Positions 23,701 to 34,200 of a stretch of DNA of 64,000 bases are shown piece after piece. The DNA is taken from NCBI GenBank assembly GCA_006384855.1, contig VCJN01003245.1, forward strand, positions 32,686-96,685, read 5' to 3'. This DNA comes from Tetraselmis striata (lineage: Eukaryota > Chlorophyta > Chlorodendrophyceae > Chlorodendrales > Chlorodendraceae). The first letter of the stretch is position 1; each line of letters begins with the position of its first letter. The position numbers and the translations under genes are program-made. A model generated the notes under the pieces. The model did not search any database and was not told the origin of the DNA. It was given only the letters and a program-made list of their open reading frames with translations.

Positions 23701-23933
23701 CAAGCGCGCAACGCCACATTGACCTCAAGTTTCAGTATGCAGCCCAACTCTGCCAAGACGGCGTCATCGACATGCACTACACGCCTACCGCAGACCAGCT
23801 CGCCGATTTCTTCACTAAGGCGCTGCCGCTGACTGCCTTTCTTCGTTTCCGCGCTTTCCTGATGGGGTCATCCGAGGAGCCCCGTGTTGCGCCTCTGCCG
23901 CCATCAGTCTTGCGCCCGCGGGATTCCACATGA
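17771..23933 (+). CDS. Copia gag-methyltransferase-pol polyprotein (frame broken once)
   Basis: I choose ATG 17771 (MSTSINTGMMNTP), the same start seen in the decayed copy. The gag core ends in a CCHC knuckle (CRRCDRPGHTQQQC). Then comes a Pro/His-rich linker. Next is a cytosine-5 methyltransferase domain (about 19550-20515): LFSPCHG (motif I-like), SGPPCQPWS with the catalytic Cys near residue 693, ENVPG (VI), SAAHRDTLLW (VIII) and a C-terminal KLLGG...NYIKAV block. Then aspartic protease (LIDSGASSH, Asp near 942), integrase (HHCC zinc finger LWHLRLGHRC...CPACIQAK; VVIDDW, RADRSAVY, GLAERSF), RT (YVDDI), and RNase H (DADWA, STAEAEF). A 17-C run at 22708-22724 shifts the frame between integrase and RT; 15 or 18 C would restore one polyprotein. 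That may be mutation, slippage or a sequencing error. Confidence 0.93.
19550..20515 (+). other. Cytosine-5 DNA methyltransferase domain inside the polyprotein
   Basis: About 320 residues, with the motifs in the order I, IV, VI, VIII, IX/X of C5 methyltransferases. The catalytic PCQ sits in SGPPCQPWSRAG and the ENV in VENVPGA. HRDTLLWTN parallels the HRARYFWGN block of DNMT3-type enzymes, and the end (RKLLGGVIDLNVMRNYIKAV) parallels their final LLGRSWSVPVIRHL block. No PWWP, ADD, BAH or UBA region is visible. By family the reaction is transfer of methyl from S-adenosylmethionine to C5 of cytosine. A DNMT3/DRM-like origin is an inference from these short motifs. Confidence 0.88.
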
Positions 23934-23943
23934 TGAGGAGGGG

Positions 23944-24425
23944 TGTTGGACCCAGGGTACCCCGGTACCCTGAATCCGCTTTTTCTCTTTGTGAAATCCG
24001 CATTTTTCTGGCTGCCGTACCTGTGCCTAATTTGGACCTTATGGCAGCAGTACGGCACCAAAGCATGGCACCTAGGCATCTTTGCCAGTTGGCCTTCTTA
24101 GACGGAGAGGTGTCCGTTCTAAGTGACACCTAGTCGGCTGGTATAAATTGCCAGCCTCGGCTCCTTGTAATTCAGTCAACTGCTTTTCCAGAAATATTCC
24201 GACTCACCCTTTCTCTCTCGTGACAGTGCCACTCAGCCATCACCACGGCGACAGCGACTACCTATCGTCCATCGCCCACAGCTCATAGCAGCCCTTTGTC
24301 TTACCAGCTCGCACCTTGCTTGCTGGCACTCGACGTGATTCGACGCTTGCACGCCGACTCTCGCCGACTCTCCCCCCATCAGTGACAGTGCCACTCAGCC
24401 ATCACTTCGACAATCCCCTCCGACA
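23944..24425 (+). repeat. Copia 3' LTR
   Basis: 482 bp, differing from the 5' LTR at one base only. It is followed by the cgata target duplication. Confidence 0.95.
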
Positions 24426-24850
24426 CGATAAATGAGGACGATGTCATGCTGGCTGTCATGGCGGTTTCAAGTTGAGTCTGGTTGTGCCAAAAAGGTCGCG
24501 CAGGCTGTTTTACACGGACAAGAGCCGAAACTGGCAGGATGGTTTAGCGAAAGCGTGGAGGGAAAACGGAGTCAGGGGGGGCGCTGCGTGGAACGCAGCG
24601 AAAACTGGAAGATGGCAGGCTCAGCTGTTATGGCTGCTTTTATGTCTACTCGTGCTGCACCCAAAAAGGGCGCAACGATAGATGCCTAGTTCCCGTACCA
24701 CTGAGCAGCACTTGTAGCCGAAAAGCGGTTAATTAGGTCGAGGGAGGAAACCCCATAAACTAGTTTAGATCATTTCAAGTTGAGTCTGGTTTTGCCTGTC
24801 ATGAGCGAACGGAGAGAGCGGTGGATTGACGGAGAAAGGGTAGCGCCAGG

Positions 24851-25997
24851 TCATGAAGTAGGCACCGGGAAGGCCACCGCTGCGGAGTCTTGTTGGACTT
24901 GGAAGTGGCGGAGTGGGGCGATGTGGCCAAAGAAGAACCATGCGCCGGGTGAAGGAAGAACGTTGGGGTCGATGTAGTCCAGAACGACGTCGGAGTTAGT
25001 GGCCCAGCCGCCTTGGTAGCGAATGTGGGACAATGGTACTCCGATGGCGATGGCTGCAGACGCTGCTCCCTTGCGAAGGATGTGTGAGGTCCAAGAAGTG
25101 CCGGCGGGAGGGGCAGTACCGACAAGACGGACGGATGTAGACAACCAGTCCGACATTGTAGCGGCGGTCCAAGGTTTTGACTGCTCGCTCGGGGTGACCG
25201 CCCAGAACTTTGTTTCAGCCAAGGCAACAGACTGTACGTTGTCGATGAAGTGGTGCAGGAGAGGTGCAACTCGGGGGTGATCTGACACCGGAAGGAGAAG
25301 TACGCGCAGGTCGTCGGGTCCCCGTCGGCCAGCGCGGCCTTTCTCGCGGTACACCTGCAAGGTAATGTTGTAATCGTCGACATGCACATCCCGCACTCGG
25401 CAGGAGACGCCAGTAAGTCCCCTGGCAAAGAACATGAAGTTGACAACCGAGGCCACGAGGGCTCGGAAGTCGTGTTGGTACTCTGGGGTGAAAGTAGACA
25501 CAATCAGCTCGGCCTTTGTGACGAAGCGGTAAGCTACATCAGCAGGCAAAGGAACTCGCAAAGGGGCGGTTTCCATACGGCGCTGCCGCAGCATCAGCCC
25601 ACGCCTTGCCGAAGTGAGGTGTAGGCTGTCCTTGGCGATTGGGTCGAGGATGTGCAGCTTGAAGAACGTGTTGATTGCAGACAGGTAGGGTTGCAGTGAC
25701 TTAGCTCCAATGTGCCCTCGTTCACCAATCCAGGCAACGTACCGAACGACAGTAGCAGTGGTCGCCTCCAGCGGGCTGATGTTCTCGGAATCGTGGCAGA
25801 ACTCTGCGAACTGAGACAGTCTGCCGGCGTAGCTCTTGAGTGTCTGAGCGGCGAGGGAGGTGGAGAGCAGATCGAGCGTGCGCTGCCCTAACTCGTCTGA
25901 GCCGAAAGCATCCTGCAGTCGAGATCGAAGTGAAGCAGCCCAGGGAGCGACAGCCTCGGGCTCGTCGATTACGTAAGTGCGTCGTTTTACCGACAGA
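24851..25997 (-). CDS. Tyrosine recombinase/integrase of the mobile element
   Basis: The minus-strand frame is open from a TGA near 26000 to 24851. There is no ATG at its N-terminus; the first in-frame Met codes for MLRQRRM at 25594, so the natural start is probably reached by splicing or lies in frame-shifted upstream sequence. The N-terminal core-binding part (FAEFCHDSENISPLEATTA, then SLQPYLSAINTFF) matches copy B. The catalytic part has the C-terminal boxes HILRKGAASAA (His-x-x-Arg), YQGGW (Trp for the second His) and VVLDYID (nucleophile Tyr). The family cuts and rejoins DNA through a 3'-phosphotyrosine and integrates circular DNA without target duplication. This copy keeps the catalytic residues and may be active. 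Confidence 0.8.
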
Positions 25998-26501
25998 GTT
26001 CAAGAGGTGCGACTACTGTTTGCAAAGTACTCGACAGCAGCGGTTAGGTTCCCGGCAGTTGGCCGGTAGTTGCTGGACGGGTTTGCAGTAGCACCAGTAC
26101 GGGTTTGCGGGGCTAGGTTCAGGGCCGCCCCGCGCGCCCTTCGCGCTCGTAGCGCCTGTCACGCGCGTAACGTACACGCGCGAAGCTTGGTCGTTGCGAA
26201 CCGGTTGTAACACGCAGTGTGACAACCGACGGACGCAGTGATGAATTGGTACGGGAGGCGGTGGGTTGAGCCGCCATGTGCAGGTGTGCGGGTGGTTGAG
26301 CCGCACTCGGCTGTAGCTGTAAGATGCGCCGCACCGAGGAAGGTCTAAATGAAGTCTGTAAGGTGGGGGGGGGGGGGGGGGGTCAGGTCCAGACACAGGG
26401 CGCTCATCCCGCCGTTGAGCTTCAAGGGTGCGCTTTGCGGCGGGCACCGAAAGGTGGCCTCGCAAAGCTCCAGCAGCTCCGACGAAAGGCGCCCCACACC
26501 G

Positions 26502-27378
26502 TCACTCGTGCTCACCTTCGCGACCACGCCCGCGTCCACCGCCACGTCCTCGTCCATGTCCGCGACCTGCAGCTGCTGCCGCCACCCGAGCAGTAGCGGT
26601 TGCTTTGGCGCTGCTGGCCACAGTCGCCTCGAAGACGCGACGCTCGTAGTCCCTCATGAGGTCCCCAAAAATCGCGGAACCCGGATGCCCAGAAGCAGGC
26701 TGAAAGTGCTGAGCTCGCAGCACGTTCAGAACACCTTGGTCACCGTGCACACGCTTGACCTCATTAAGCCTCCGTAGGAAGGCCAAACGAAAGCGGAACG
26801 CCTTGTCGATGGCTTCGGCGTGGTTCCGAGCTCTCGCGAGGTAGGGGGTGAAGTCTTGATTTGCAGCGGGGACGTAAGGCAACAGCTCGTCAAGAGCCAC
26901 GAAAAGTGCGGCCATGTGGGCGCCGAAACACGACATCCATAGATACTCCTCATGGGCCGGCAGACGCCGGTCATCCTGCTTGAGGTACACGTTCGTTAGG
27001 TCGGTGCTTAGGGGGGAAGAGTCCAGGCACTCGGCTGACCGGTCGAACGGCCTCGTAACCCGACTCTGCTGTCTGCAGTAGCTCTGGCACCGCGAGGTAG
27101 TCATCCTCGTCACTCACGGATTTTGCTCCGACACGGCCGCTCTGGGCTAGCTCTAGCAAGTCGGGGTGCTATGCGGCTCCCCCGCTGCCTGTCGGCTGTC
27201 CCGCGATGCGCTGCCCGGAACCGGAACCACGTGTTCCTTCTCCATCAACAACGCGCTCACGAGCCGTCGATTGGGCCATCGCTGTAGCAAGCTCTCGCAG
27301 TAATGTAGACTGCGCCTTCACATCTGCGTATAGCGACTCGAGCGTCGGCTCAACGACGGGTTCTTCTCCATCAAGCAT
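26502..27378 (-). pseudogene. Gag-like ORF of element A, two lesions
   Basis: On the minus strand MLDGEEPVVEPTLESL (27378) runs in one frame into LLELAQSGRVGAKS, interrupted by a TAG at 27169-27171. The frame continues SDEDDYLAVPELLQ, then shifts by an indel in a C run near 27010, and resumes as STDLTNVYLKQDDRRLP to an Arg-Gly-rich end (GRGHGRGRGGGRGRGRE). Copy B lacks these two lesions, so the ancestral protein was about 291 aa. The RG-rich C-terminus suggests nucleic-acid binding, as in gag proteins. Confidence 0.7.
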
Positions 27379-27857
27379 GGTAACTAACGCACGGGCGTAC
27401 GGATGAGAATATCACACACGGGTGGTGAGCCGGGTGTGGTCTTGAACAACCTGGGGTGACCTTGCTCGCAACAGGTTACGAGACAGTTTTAACATCGCTG
27501 CGTGGAACGCAGCGAAAACTGGAAGATGGCAGGCTCAGCTGTTATGGCTGCTTTTATGTCTACTCGTGCTGCACCCAAAAAGGGCGCAACGATAGATGCC
27601 TAGTTCCTGTACCACTGAGCAGCACTTGTAGCCGAAAAGCGGTTAGGTCAAGGGAGGAAACCCCATAAACTAGTTTAGATCATTCCCGCCTCTTGTGGCC
27701 CGTAGCTGGATTTTCTTCTGGATTTCTGCATGGATTTCTTGAATTTTGCAGCTAGCACATGTAATCATAAATGAGGATGTTCATTATCATATACGCACAT
27801 GTATGTAGTCGCTAAACGCTACCCCTACTAAAGCATCCTAGTAGTAGTACACCCTCG

Positions 27858-27960
27858 TAATACATATTTACATGAGCTAGCAGCAGAAGGCGATATCAGG
27901 AAATCACCAAAAACAAAGGACAATCAGAAAGGTCCTCTACAGCGACTGCGAGGTGACTAA
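27858..27960 (-). mobile_element. LINE 3' UTR fragment
   Basis: On the minus strand it matches the 3' UTR of the LINE at 49058-53832: tgtagaggacctttctgatt, ttttggtgatttcctgatat, cgccttctgctgctagctc, then atgtaa. It preserves the uninterrupted target (junction 27900/27901) used by tyrosine-recombinase element B. I see no clear target duplication. Confidence 0.7.
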
Positions 27961-28008
27961 ACACCCCTAGTGATACATCCACTAAACACCACTAGTGATA
28001 CATCCAGT
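27959..28008. repeat. Tandem duplication, two ~25-bp units
   Basis: taaacacc(c/a)ctagtgatac followed by atccac/atccag is repeated back to back with one internal difference. Confidence 0.8.
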
Positions 28009-28296
28009 AAAATTATACCGCCTGTACTGTATCCGTACTCGGACAAGCAACCAGCAGGTGCGGTGCGCGCGGGAACACCTCATAATATATTAGACGATGC
28101 GCCGGGTTCTCCGGACGCTCTCCCTGTAACCAAAAAGTTCATGTGCCGGGTCGGCGCGGCGGCGCCATCATACTGATAGGCGGGGCAACGATCGGCGTGT
28201 CGTCGGCGACGCACGCCGCCGCCGTCGGCAGTCGTTGTCGACGCGCCGCTGCCGACCGTCCTAGACCAGCTTATCACTTCAGGAGAAACAGCAGGC
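28009..28296 (+). promoter_or_regulatory. Upstream region of BMS1
   Basis: About 290 bases between the repeat debris and the BMS1 ATG must contain its 5' UTR and probably core promoter. I see no clear TATA box. Confidence 0.3.
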
Positions 28297-31200
28297 ATGG
28301 ACGGAGGTGGCGGTGGTCCAGGCGGGAAGGCGGCGAAGGCCCACCGCAAGAAGAGCAAGGGCGGCGGCGAGAAGAAGAAGAAGAAGGCGGCGGCGTCGGC
28401 GGCGCGGGCGGGCGGCGGCGGCAACAACCCCAAGGCCTTCGTCTTCAAGAGCCGCAACAAGGCCAAGCTCCAGCGCGTACGCAGCGAAGAGAAGGAGCAG
28501 AAAAGGCTCCATGGTGTGTGCGGCGTGCCGCCCCGACCTTCCGCGCTATGAGGGTGGCACCACTAATATGGCGAAGGTGGATGGTGTCTGAAAGCATAAC
28601 TCGCGAGAGCGCTGGGGATGAACCCCCCCCCCCCCCCCCCCCCATCCCCCTTGGACCCGCCTTGTTTAATATCTTCCGGCTGTTGCACCCAGTTCCGGTC
28701 GCGGACAACACACCGGAGGAGCCACCGCCCTACATTGTGCTGGTGCATGGGCCACCAGGTGAGGCCCCCTTCCCAAGATGCTTATGCGTGGTGGGCTGTC
28801 GGCTGCGGTCTGTCCTCCGCTCTGGTCATGAACAGTAGCAGCGGCAGCAGCGGTGGCGGCGGCAGCCGCACCGCCTCCGGCAGCCCGTCCCTGCCCTGCT
28901 GCAGCACCCCAACATATGCGGTAAATCAGCAGCGCATTTTCGCACAGCGGCCCGCAAGCCAGTGATTCTCGTTTCAGGCATGCCAGGTAACTTCTATGGA
29001 GCACCAAGTCACCCCCTTCCGTCCACTCCCTCCCTTCCCCAACACATACGCGCGCGCGCGCACACGGGAGCACAGACGCACCGGGAGGGAAGGGGGGGCT
29101 TAGATGAGCTGCCGCGGCGTTCGTCGCGGAAGCCGGAGCGGGGATGCTGAGGGGGTAGCGCGTATTGGCCACCCGGCTTGACGTGGTCAATCCTTTGGAC
29201 TTCTCTCTGCAGGCACCGGCAAGACAACGCTGATCAAATGCCTGGTGAAGCACTGGACGCGCCAGACGGTTTCGGAGGTCAAGGGGCCGATCACAGTGGT
29301 GTCTGGCAAGCACCGCCGAATCATGCTGGTGGAGTGCCCGCAGGTAGGTGGGCGTCATGATGGCGGCGCCCCCAAGAGGTCCCCCCCGTCTCGCGGCTGT
29401 GTGTGTACCATGTCCGCCCTCTGACAGCCCTGCGCCCTCGCAGGACATAAGCGGCATGATCGACGCTGCCAAATACGCGGACCTGGTGCTGCTTCTCATC
29501 GACGGCAGCTTCGGCTTTGAGATGGAGACGTTCGAGTTCCTCAACTGCCTGCAGGTGCACGGCTTCCCCAAGGTCATGGGCGTGCTCACCCACCTGGACA
29601 GCTTCAAAAAGCAGGCGCAGCTCAAGAAGACGAAGAAGGCGCTCAAGGTACGCGCGCCCTTTGCCCCCGAACCCCCCCTCCCGGCTCTCTCTTGCCGGTC
29701 GGCCTGACGGGGAGAGTTACTGTGCCGGGGATGGCGCATGCAGGACCGCTTCTGGTCGGAGATCTATGATGGCGCCAAGCTGTTCTACCTCTCCGGCATC
29801 CAGCACGGCAAGTACCTCAAGCGCGAGGTCCTCAACCTTGCGCGCTTCATCAGCGTCGCCAAGTTCCGCCCGCTCATGTGGCGCCGCGAGCACGCGTACC
29901 TGCTGGCCGACCGCGTGGAGGACATCACGCCTGTGGAGGAGGTGCGGCTTCCCCGCTTGTCGGGCCCACAGCCCCACCGCCCGCTGTGAGACGTGGTTGC
30001 AGCGCTGACACTCCCATCCCATCTTATCCCGTTCCACCCGTTGGTGCTTGCTCGCTGCCCAGATCCGGCGCAACCCCAAGACCGACCGCAGCGTGGTGGT
30101 GTATGGCTACCTGCGCGGCACCAACCTGAAGCCCGGCAGCCGCTGTCACCTCGCCGGCTGCGGCGATCACGACATTCAGGAGCTGGAGGCGCTGCCGGAC
30201 CCCTGCCCTCTTCCGTCCACCCTCAAGAAGCGAAGCCTCAACGAGAAGGTGCGGCTTAATCCTCCCCCCGTTGCCAGTGGTGGTGCTCCTGCGGCGCCAA
30301 GTCGTGCTGGTGCGTGGGTGCCCAGGGGCGCACCTCAACGGCCACCAGCCCCACTCCCCTCACCCTTGCCCTTCGGCCCCCCATGCTCTGTTCGTACCAT
30401 CATGCCATGCATCGAGCCGCATCCGTCATTGCATGCAAACCAGCCTGCCCAAGGGGTGCTTCAGCAGGAGCAGCGTGCACAGAATGCGGGATGCTTAGGG
30501 GATTGGCTTGCACCCATGAAGACCTTCCTGCCCGGATACCCACGCCTCATCATCTCCTGCGCCAGTGTTGTGCCCGCTAGAGTCACGCGAGTCCCAGCTC
30601 ACCCCTGTGCCGCCTTTGCTCCCTGGCTTGCAGGAGCGGCTGGTGTATGCGCCCATGGCGGACCTGGGCGGGCTGCTGTACGACAAGGACGCGGTGTACA
30701 TTGACATCCCGGACTGGAAGGTGCAGCACAGCAAGAGGTGCGCCGCAACGCGACTAATCATTATGATAATGCAGTGAGCAATATCTGATTGTAGTATTAC
30801 TCTGGTATCATTTTGTGACAATGTCTCCTTACATGTATGTACTTGGTCGATGTTGTGCTCAACGGCTAGTCACTGCCCTGCTTCTTCATCGCGTTTGCAG
30901 TGCAGTGGCCACAATTGCGTGGTCGTAATCCAGTATTCGAATGGACGATTATGAGAGCGCACCCCTCGCAGCCAGCTGTGGTTCATGGCGCATGCTTTCC
31001 TGCTCTTAGGGCGCGTGGGGCTGGGGGGCACTGAGGCGCGCGTGTGGGCGTGTGTTTGTGCATAGGGAGGGCGAGGAGGCGGGCGGGCTGCTGGACGAGG
31101 GGCGCAGTATGGTGGCCGGGCTGCAGAGCACGCAGGTGGGGGTGGACGAGGCGCTGCGGGAGGCGGAGGTGCGCTTCTTCAAGGGCAGCGCGGCCATACA

Positions 31201-34200
31201 GTCGGCCGACTTTGGCGAGGGCGATGGCGGCTCGTCGACAGAGGCCAGTGACGAGGAGGAGGAGGAGGATGGCGAGGAGGAGGAGGAGGAGGAGGAGGAG
31301 GAGGCAGGGGAGCCCAAGGGGAGGCAGGGGCTGCCTCGGTCGAGGACGGAGGTGGCTGCCGACGGGCGTGTGCGGCGGCGCGCGCTCTTTGGTGACCAGC
31401 CGGTGCGTGGTGACCGCGGTGGCGATGCCGGGGGCAGCAGCAGCGAGGATGGGGAGGATGATGAGGAGGAGGAGGAGGAGGGGGAGGAGGGTGACAGCAG
31501 CGGCGACGAGTCCGACGAGGCCGCGGCGGACGACGAGGGGCTGGGTGCCGCGGCGCGCTGGAAGAGCCGCATGCTGGAGCACGTGTCAGCAGTCTTCAGC
31601 AACCGGCGGTCGGACATCGAGGTGCTTGCCGGCCTCTGAGCACTCCCTTCCCCACCCAGCCGTCCCTCACCCTGCCTGAGCTCCGCATCCTTGAGCGGCG
31701 CATTGAGCGGCTCAAAGAAGCCCCTTCTCACTCCGCTGGAGGGCCTGCTGCTCAAGAGGCGCTGAATTTTGGTGCTGGTTGATTGGGGGAGGTGGCTGAG
31801 TGCTGTGTGCTGCACAGTCGCTGGTGTATGGCAAACCGGCTGGCAAGGGGCGCGACGCAGGCGGCAGCGAATCGGACGACGACGACGACGAGTTGTTCAA
31901 GCTCAAGCGCTCGGACGAAGCAGCCCCTGAGCAGGCAGTGCTGAACGATGTCGACGGTGGGCCCCCGCTACCCCCTACCCCTCTCCTTTTCCCTTCTTGC
32001 TGCCCTGTGCGTCTCCCTCCTTGCGCTCCTTGGCCAGGGGGGCCGGGCCTCAGCATGGTGCGGCAACCCTGGCGGCTGCGCAGGATTTGACTGCTGCCGC
32101 AGCGCCATGAGCGGCGGGCACTTTGAGCGCTGGGAGGAGGGCGCGCTCGACCCGGAGGCGCTGCGCGACCGCTTTGTGACGGGGGACTGGGCCAAGGGCG
32201 AGGCGCGCGCCGCGCTGCGCCCGGAGGAGGCCGGCAGCGAGGGCGGGGGCGGCGACGGGGAGGAGGTCTACGGCGACTTTGAGGACGTGGAGAGCGGCGC
32301 CAAGTTCAGCGGCGCCGGTGGTGGCGGCGACGACGTCACCAACGCAGCGCTGCACGCCATCAAGGTGCGCCCCGCCTCACCCCCTGTCCCCCCAAGGGCG
32401 TCCCATAAAGGAGCCCGGCGAGCACGACTTGGCGGGCGTTGAGGTGTTATATGTCTGTAGCTAACCTTCCAGCTTGAGCTTGAACTGAGTGTTTGCAGCA
32501 TGAGAATGTCGCAATGTCAACCACATTATTTGCTTCACTTCCCAATGATATTCGTTGAGGACCTATGCCGATCCGAACAAAAGTCGTTTCATACTTTGGG
32601 TACCGCCAGAGCTGCGATACCGTGACGTGTCAATTTCTGTCTCGTAGCTTTTTATAACAAAGACATTGCGTTCCTATTGAGAACATGCTGGTGGTGCAAT
32701 CCATGCTAGAATACATGCTAGCCATTGCATTGCAGCAGCTCAATGCCCCCCCTCCCTCCCCCCCCCCCCCCCCCTTACGAAGTTCCTGATTGCTGACAGC
32801 CTTCCGCACAGCATGATGCCCATTAAGCTGAGGTCGCCTTCCCCTTGCCGTTGTCTCCGCCAGGCTGCTGAGGCGGAGGAGGAGCGGCTGCGGCAGGCCA
32901 AGCTGGCGAAGAAGGCTGCCTTTGACGCCTCATACGACGACGGCACGGCGGGCGAGGGCGCCGTTGCTGGCGGGGGCGAAGGCGGCGAGGAGGGCGCCAA
33001 GGCGCGCACCAACCCAGGCCCATCCGGCGAGGTCCAGGAGGAGACGTTCTACGATTCGGTGAAACGGGACCTGGGCGCGCGTGTGGCCAAAACCAAGGCA
33101 CCTCCCCCCCCTCTTATCGTCCAGCTTGCAAGCTGCATTCCTCCACCTAGTCATGGTAGGGTGTGAGACCTGCAGCTGCCTCACTGTCTGCCCTGACACC
33201 CGCCGCTGTGTGCCTACGTCTGCAACGCCTCAGGCCGCCATGGACGCGCTGGACCCCGCCGCGAGGGTGCAGATCGAGGGTCACCGGCCTGGTTCGTACG
33301 TGCGGCTGCAGTTCAGGTGCGCCATCAAGGGGATGGAAACGCCAAATGATACACAGATGGGAGCCGCTCCAGGTGGGAATGGCCCGGGAGGGGGGCTGAC
33401 CGGCGCCCCATTGCTGGCAGGGGCGTGCCGTGCGAGTTCATGAGCAACTTCCGCGCCGAGTCGCCGCTGCTTGTGGGCGCGCTGTCCCACGTAGAGCAGA
33501 GCATGGGCTACATGCAGCTGCGCCTGAAGCGCCACCGCTGGTTCCCAAAGATTCTAAAGAACCGCGACCCGCTGGTGCGCCCTGACAGCGCCCCCTCCTC
33601 CCCCTCCCCCAACCTTCCCATCCCACTTCCCCTGCTCCTCCCCATCGCAATACAGCTGCAGAGTAGCTGCGCGCATCTACGAGATTTGTATATCAATCAA
33701 AACATGCCACACCGGAAAAGCGCATGCCGTACTGCGTAGGTTTCTCTCCGCACTTGGCATTGGGCGTGCCTCGCACTTTGTTATCACCAAGCGAGAGTCG
33801 GGTACCAGTACTTTTAGCTGATGTCATGCAGCATAGCGGTGGGCTTGGGTTGGAGAGCAGACATCGACATGAGTTGCTGCTGCACTATGAGGGACGCTAG
33901 GTGAACCTGAAGCTCCGCATGCAAGGTGCCCGGACCACGTTGCTATCGCATCTCGAACTCTCGCGTCACCGGTCAAGCAGTCATCATCGCTTCTCCTGCG
34001 GGTGCCGACGCACCCATGAGAACCCCTGTTTTAAAAAGCCTCATCTTGGGCTTGCATGCAACCTTTTAGAACGTTCGCTGTGGTTCTGCTGTAATTTCGT
34101 CTGCTTACGAGCTCTGGCAGGTGGGGTGGGTCTTTATTTGCAGTTATTCTTACTACCACGTCAGCACCTGTAGTCTGAGGACGCCAGCAGCGGCAGCAGC

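Larger units (their letters stand above)
17098..24425 (+). mobile_element. Ty1/copia LTR retrotransposon with embedded DNA methyltransferase
   Basis: 7328 bp bounded by 482-bp LTRs and by a perfect 5-bp target-site duplication (cgata at 17093-17097 and 24426-24430). A polypurine tract (tgaggagggg, 23934-23943) touches the 3' LTR. No standard initiator-Met primer-binding site is obvious after the 5' LTR; the leader starts ggtttttgggccctctcc and is shared with the decayed copy at 8530-10527. Domain order is gag, CCHC knuckle, cytosine-5 methyltransferase, protease, integrase, RT, RNase H, so apart from the methyltransferase it is a normal copia layout. One LTR mismatch in 482 bp makes this a recent insertion. 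Confidence 0.95.
24467..27684 (-). mobile_element. Tyrosine-recombinase element, copy A (split direct repeats, no RT)
   Basis: Read on the minus strand: a ~190-bp A1 repeat (27684 to about 27490, starting gatctaaactagtttatgggg and ending at ccacgcagcg), a gag-like ORF, a G/C run, a tyrosine recombinase ORF, a short B1 motif (ccagactcaacttgaaat), a second A copy (24776 to about 24593) and a terminal B2 motif near 24467-24490. An A1-B1-A2-B2 arrangement is the split direct repeat plan of PAT-like/DIRS-order elements. No reverse transcriptase or RNase H can be found, and there is only about 0.5 kb between the two ORFs. No target-site duplication flanks it. Confidence 0.8.
24428..27777 (+). mobile_element. 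5'-truncated LINE 3' UTR copy, split by a later insertion
   Basis: ataaatgagga occurs at 24428-24438 and 27767-27777, flanking a LINE tail of the same type as 203-314: ...gctgtcatggcggtt (to 24466) continuing at 27685 with cccgcctcttgtggcccg and ending gcagctagcacatgtaatc. The tyrosine-recombinase element occupies 24467-27684 between the halves. The copia element sits at the left duplication. The LINE part is only about 110 bp. Confidence 0.65.

Noticed and set aside
24780-25600. Bacterial integrase or prophage remnant
   Set aside because: The recombinase occurs in two copies, with A/B split repeats and an RG-rich gag-like partner in a eukaryotic setting, which fits a DIRS/Crypton-type element better.
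31044-31815. Arg-rich and Ser-rich ORFs on both strands over BMS1 exon 8
   Set aside because: Frame shadows of the GAG-rich acidic exon.
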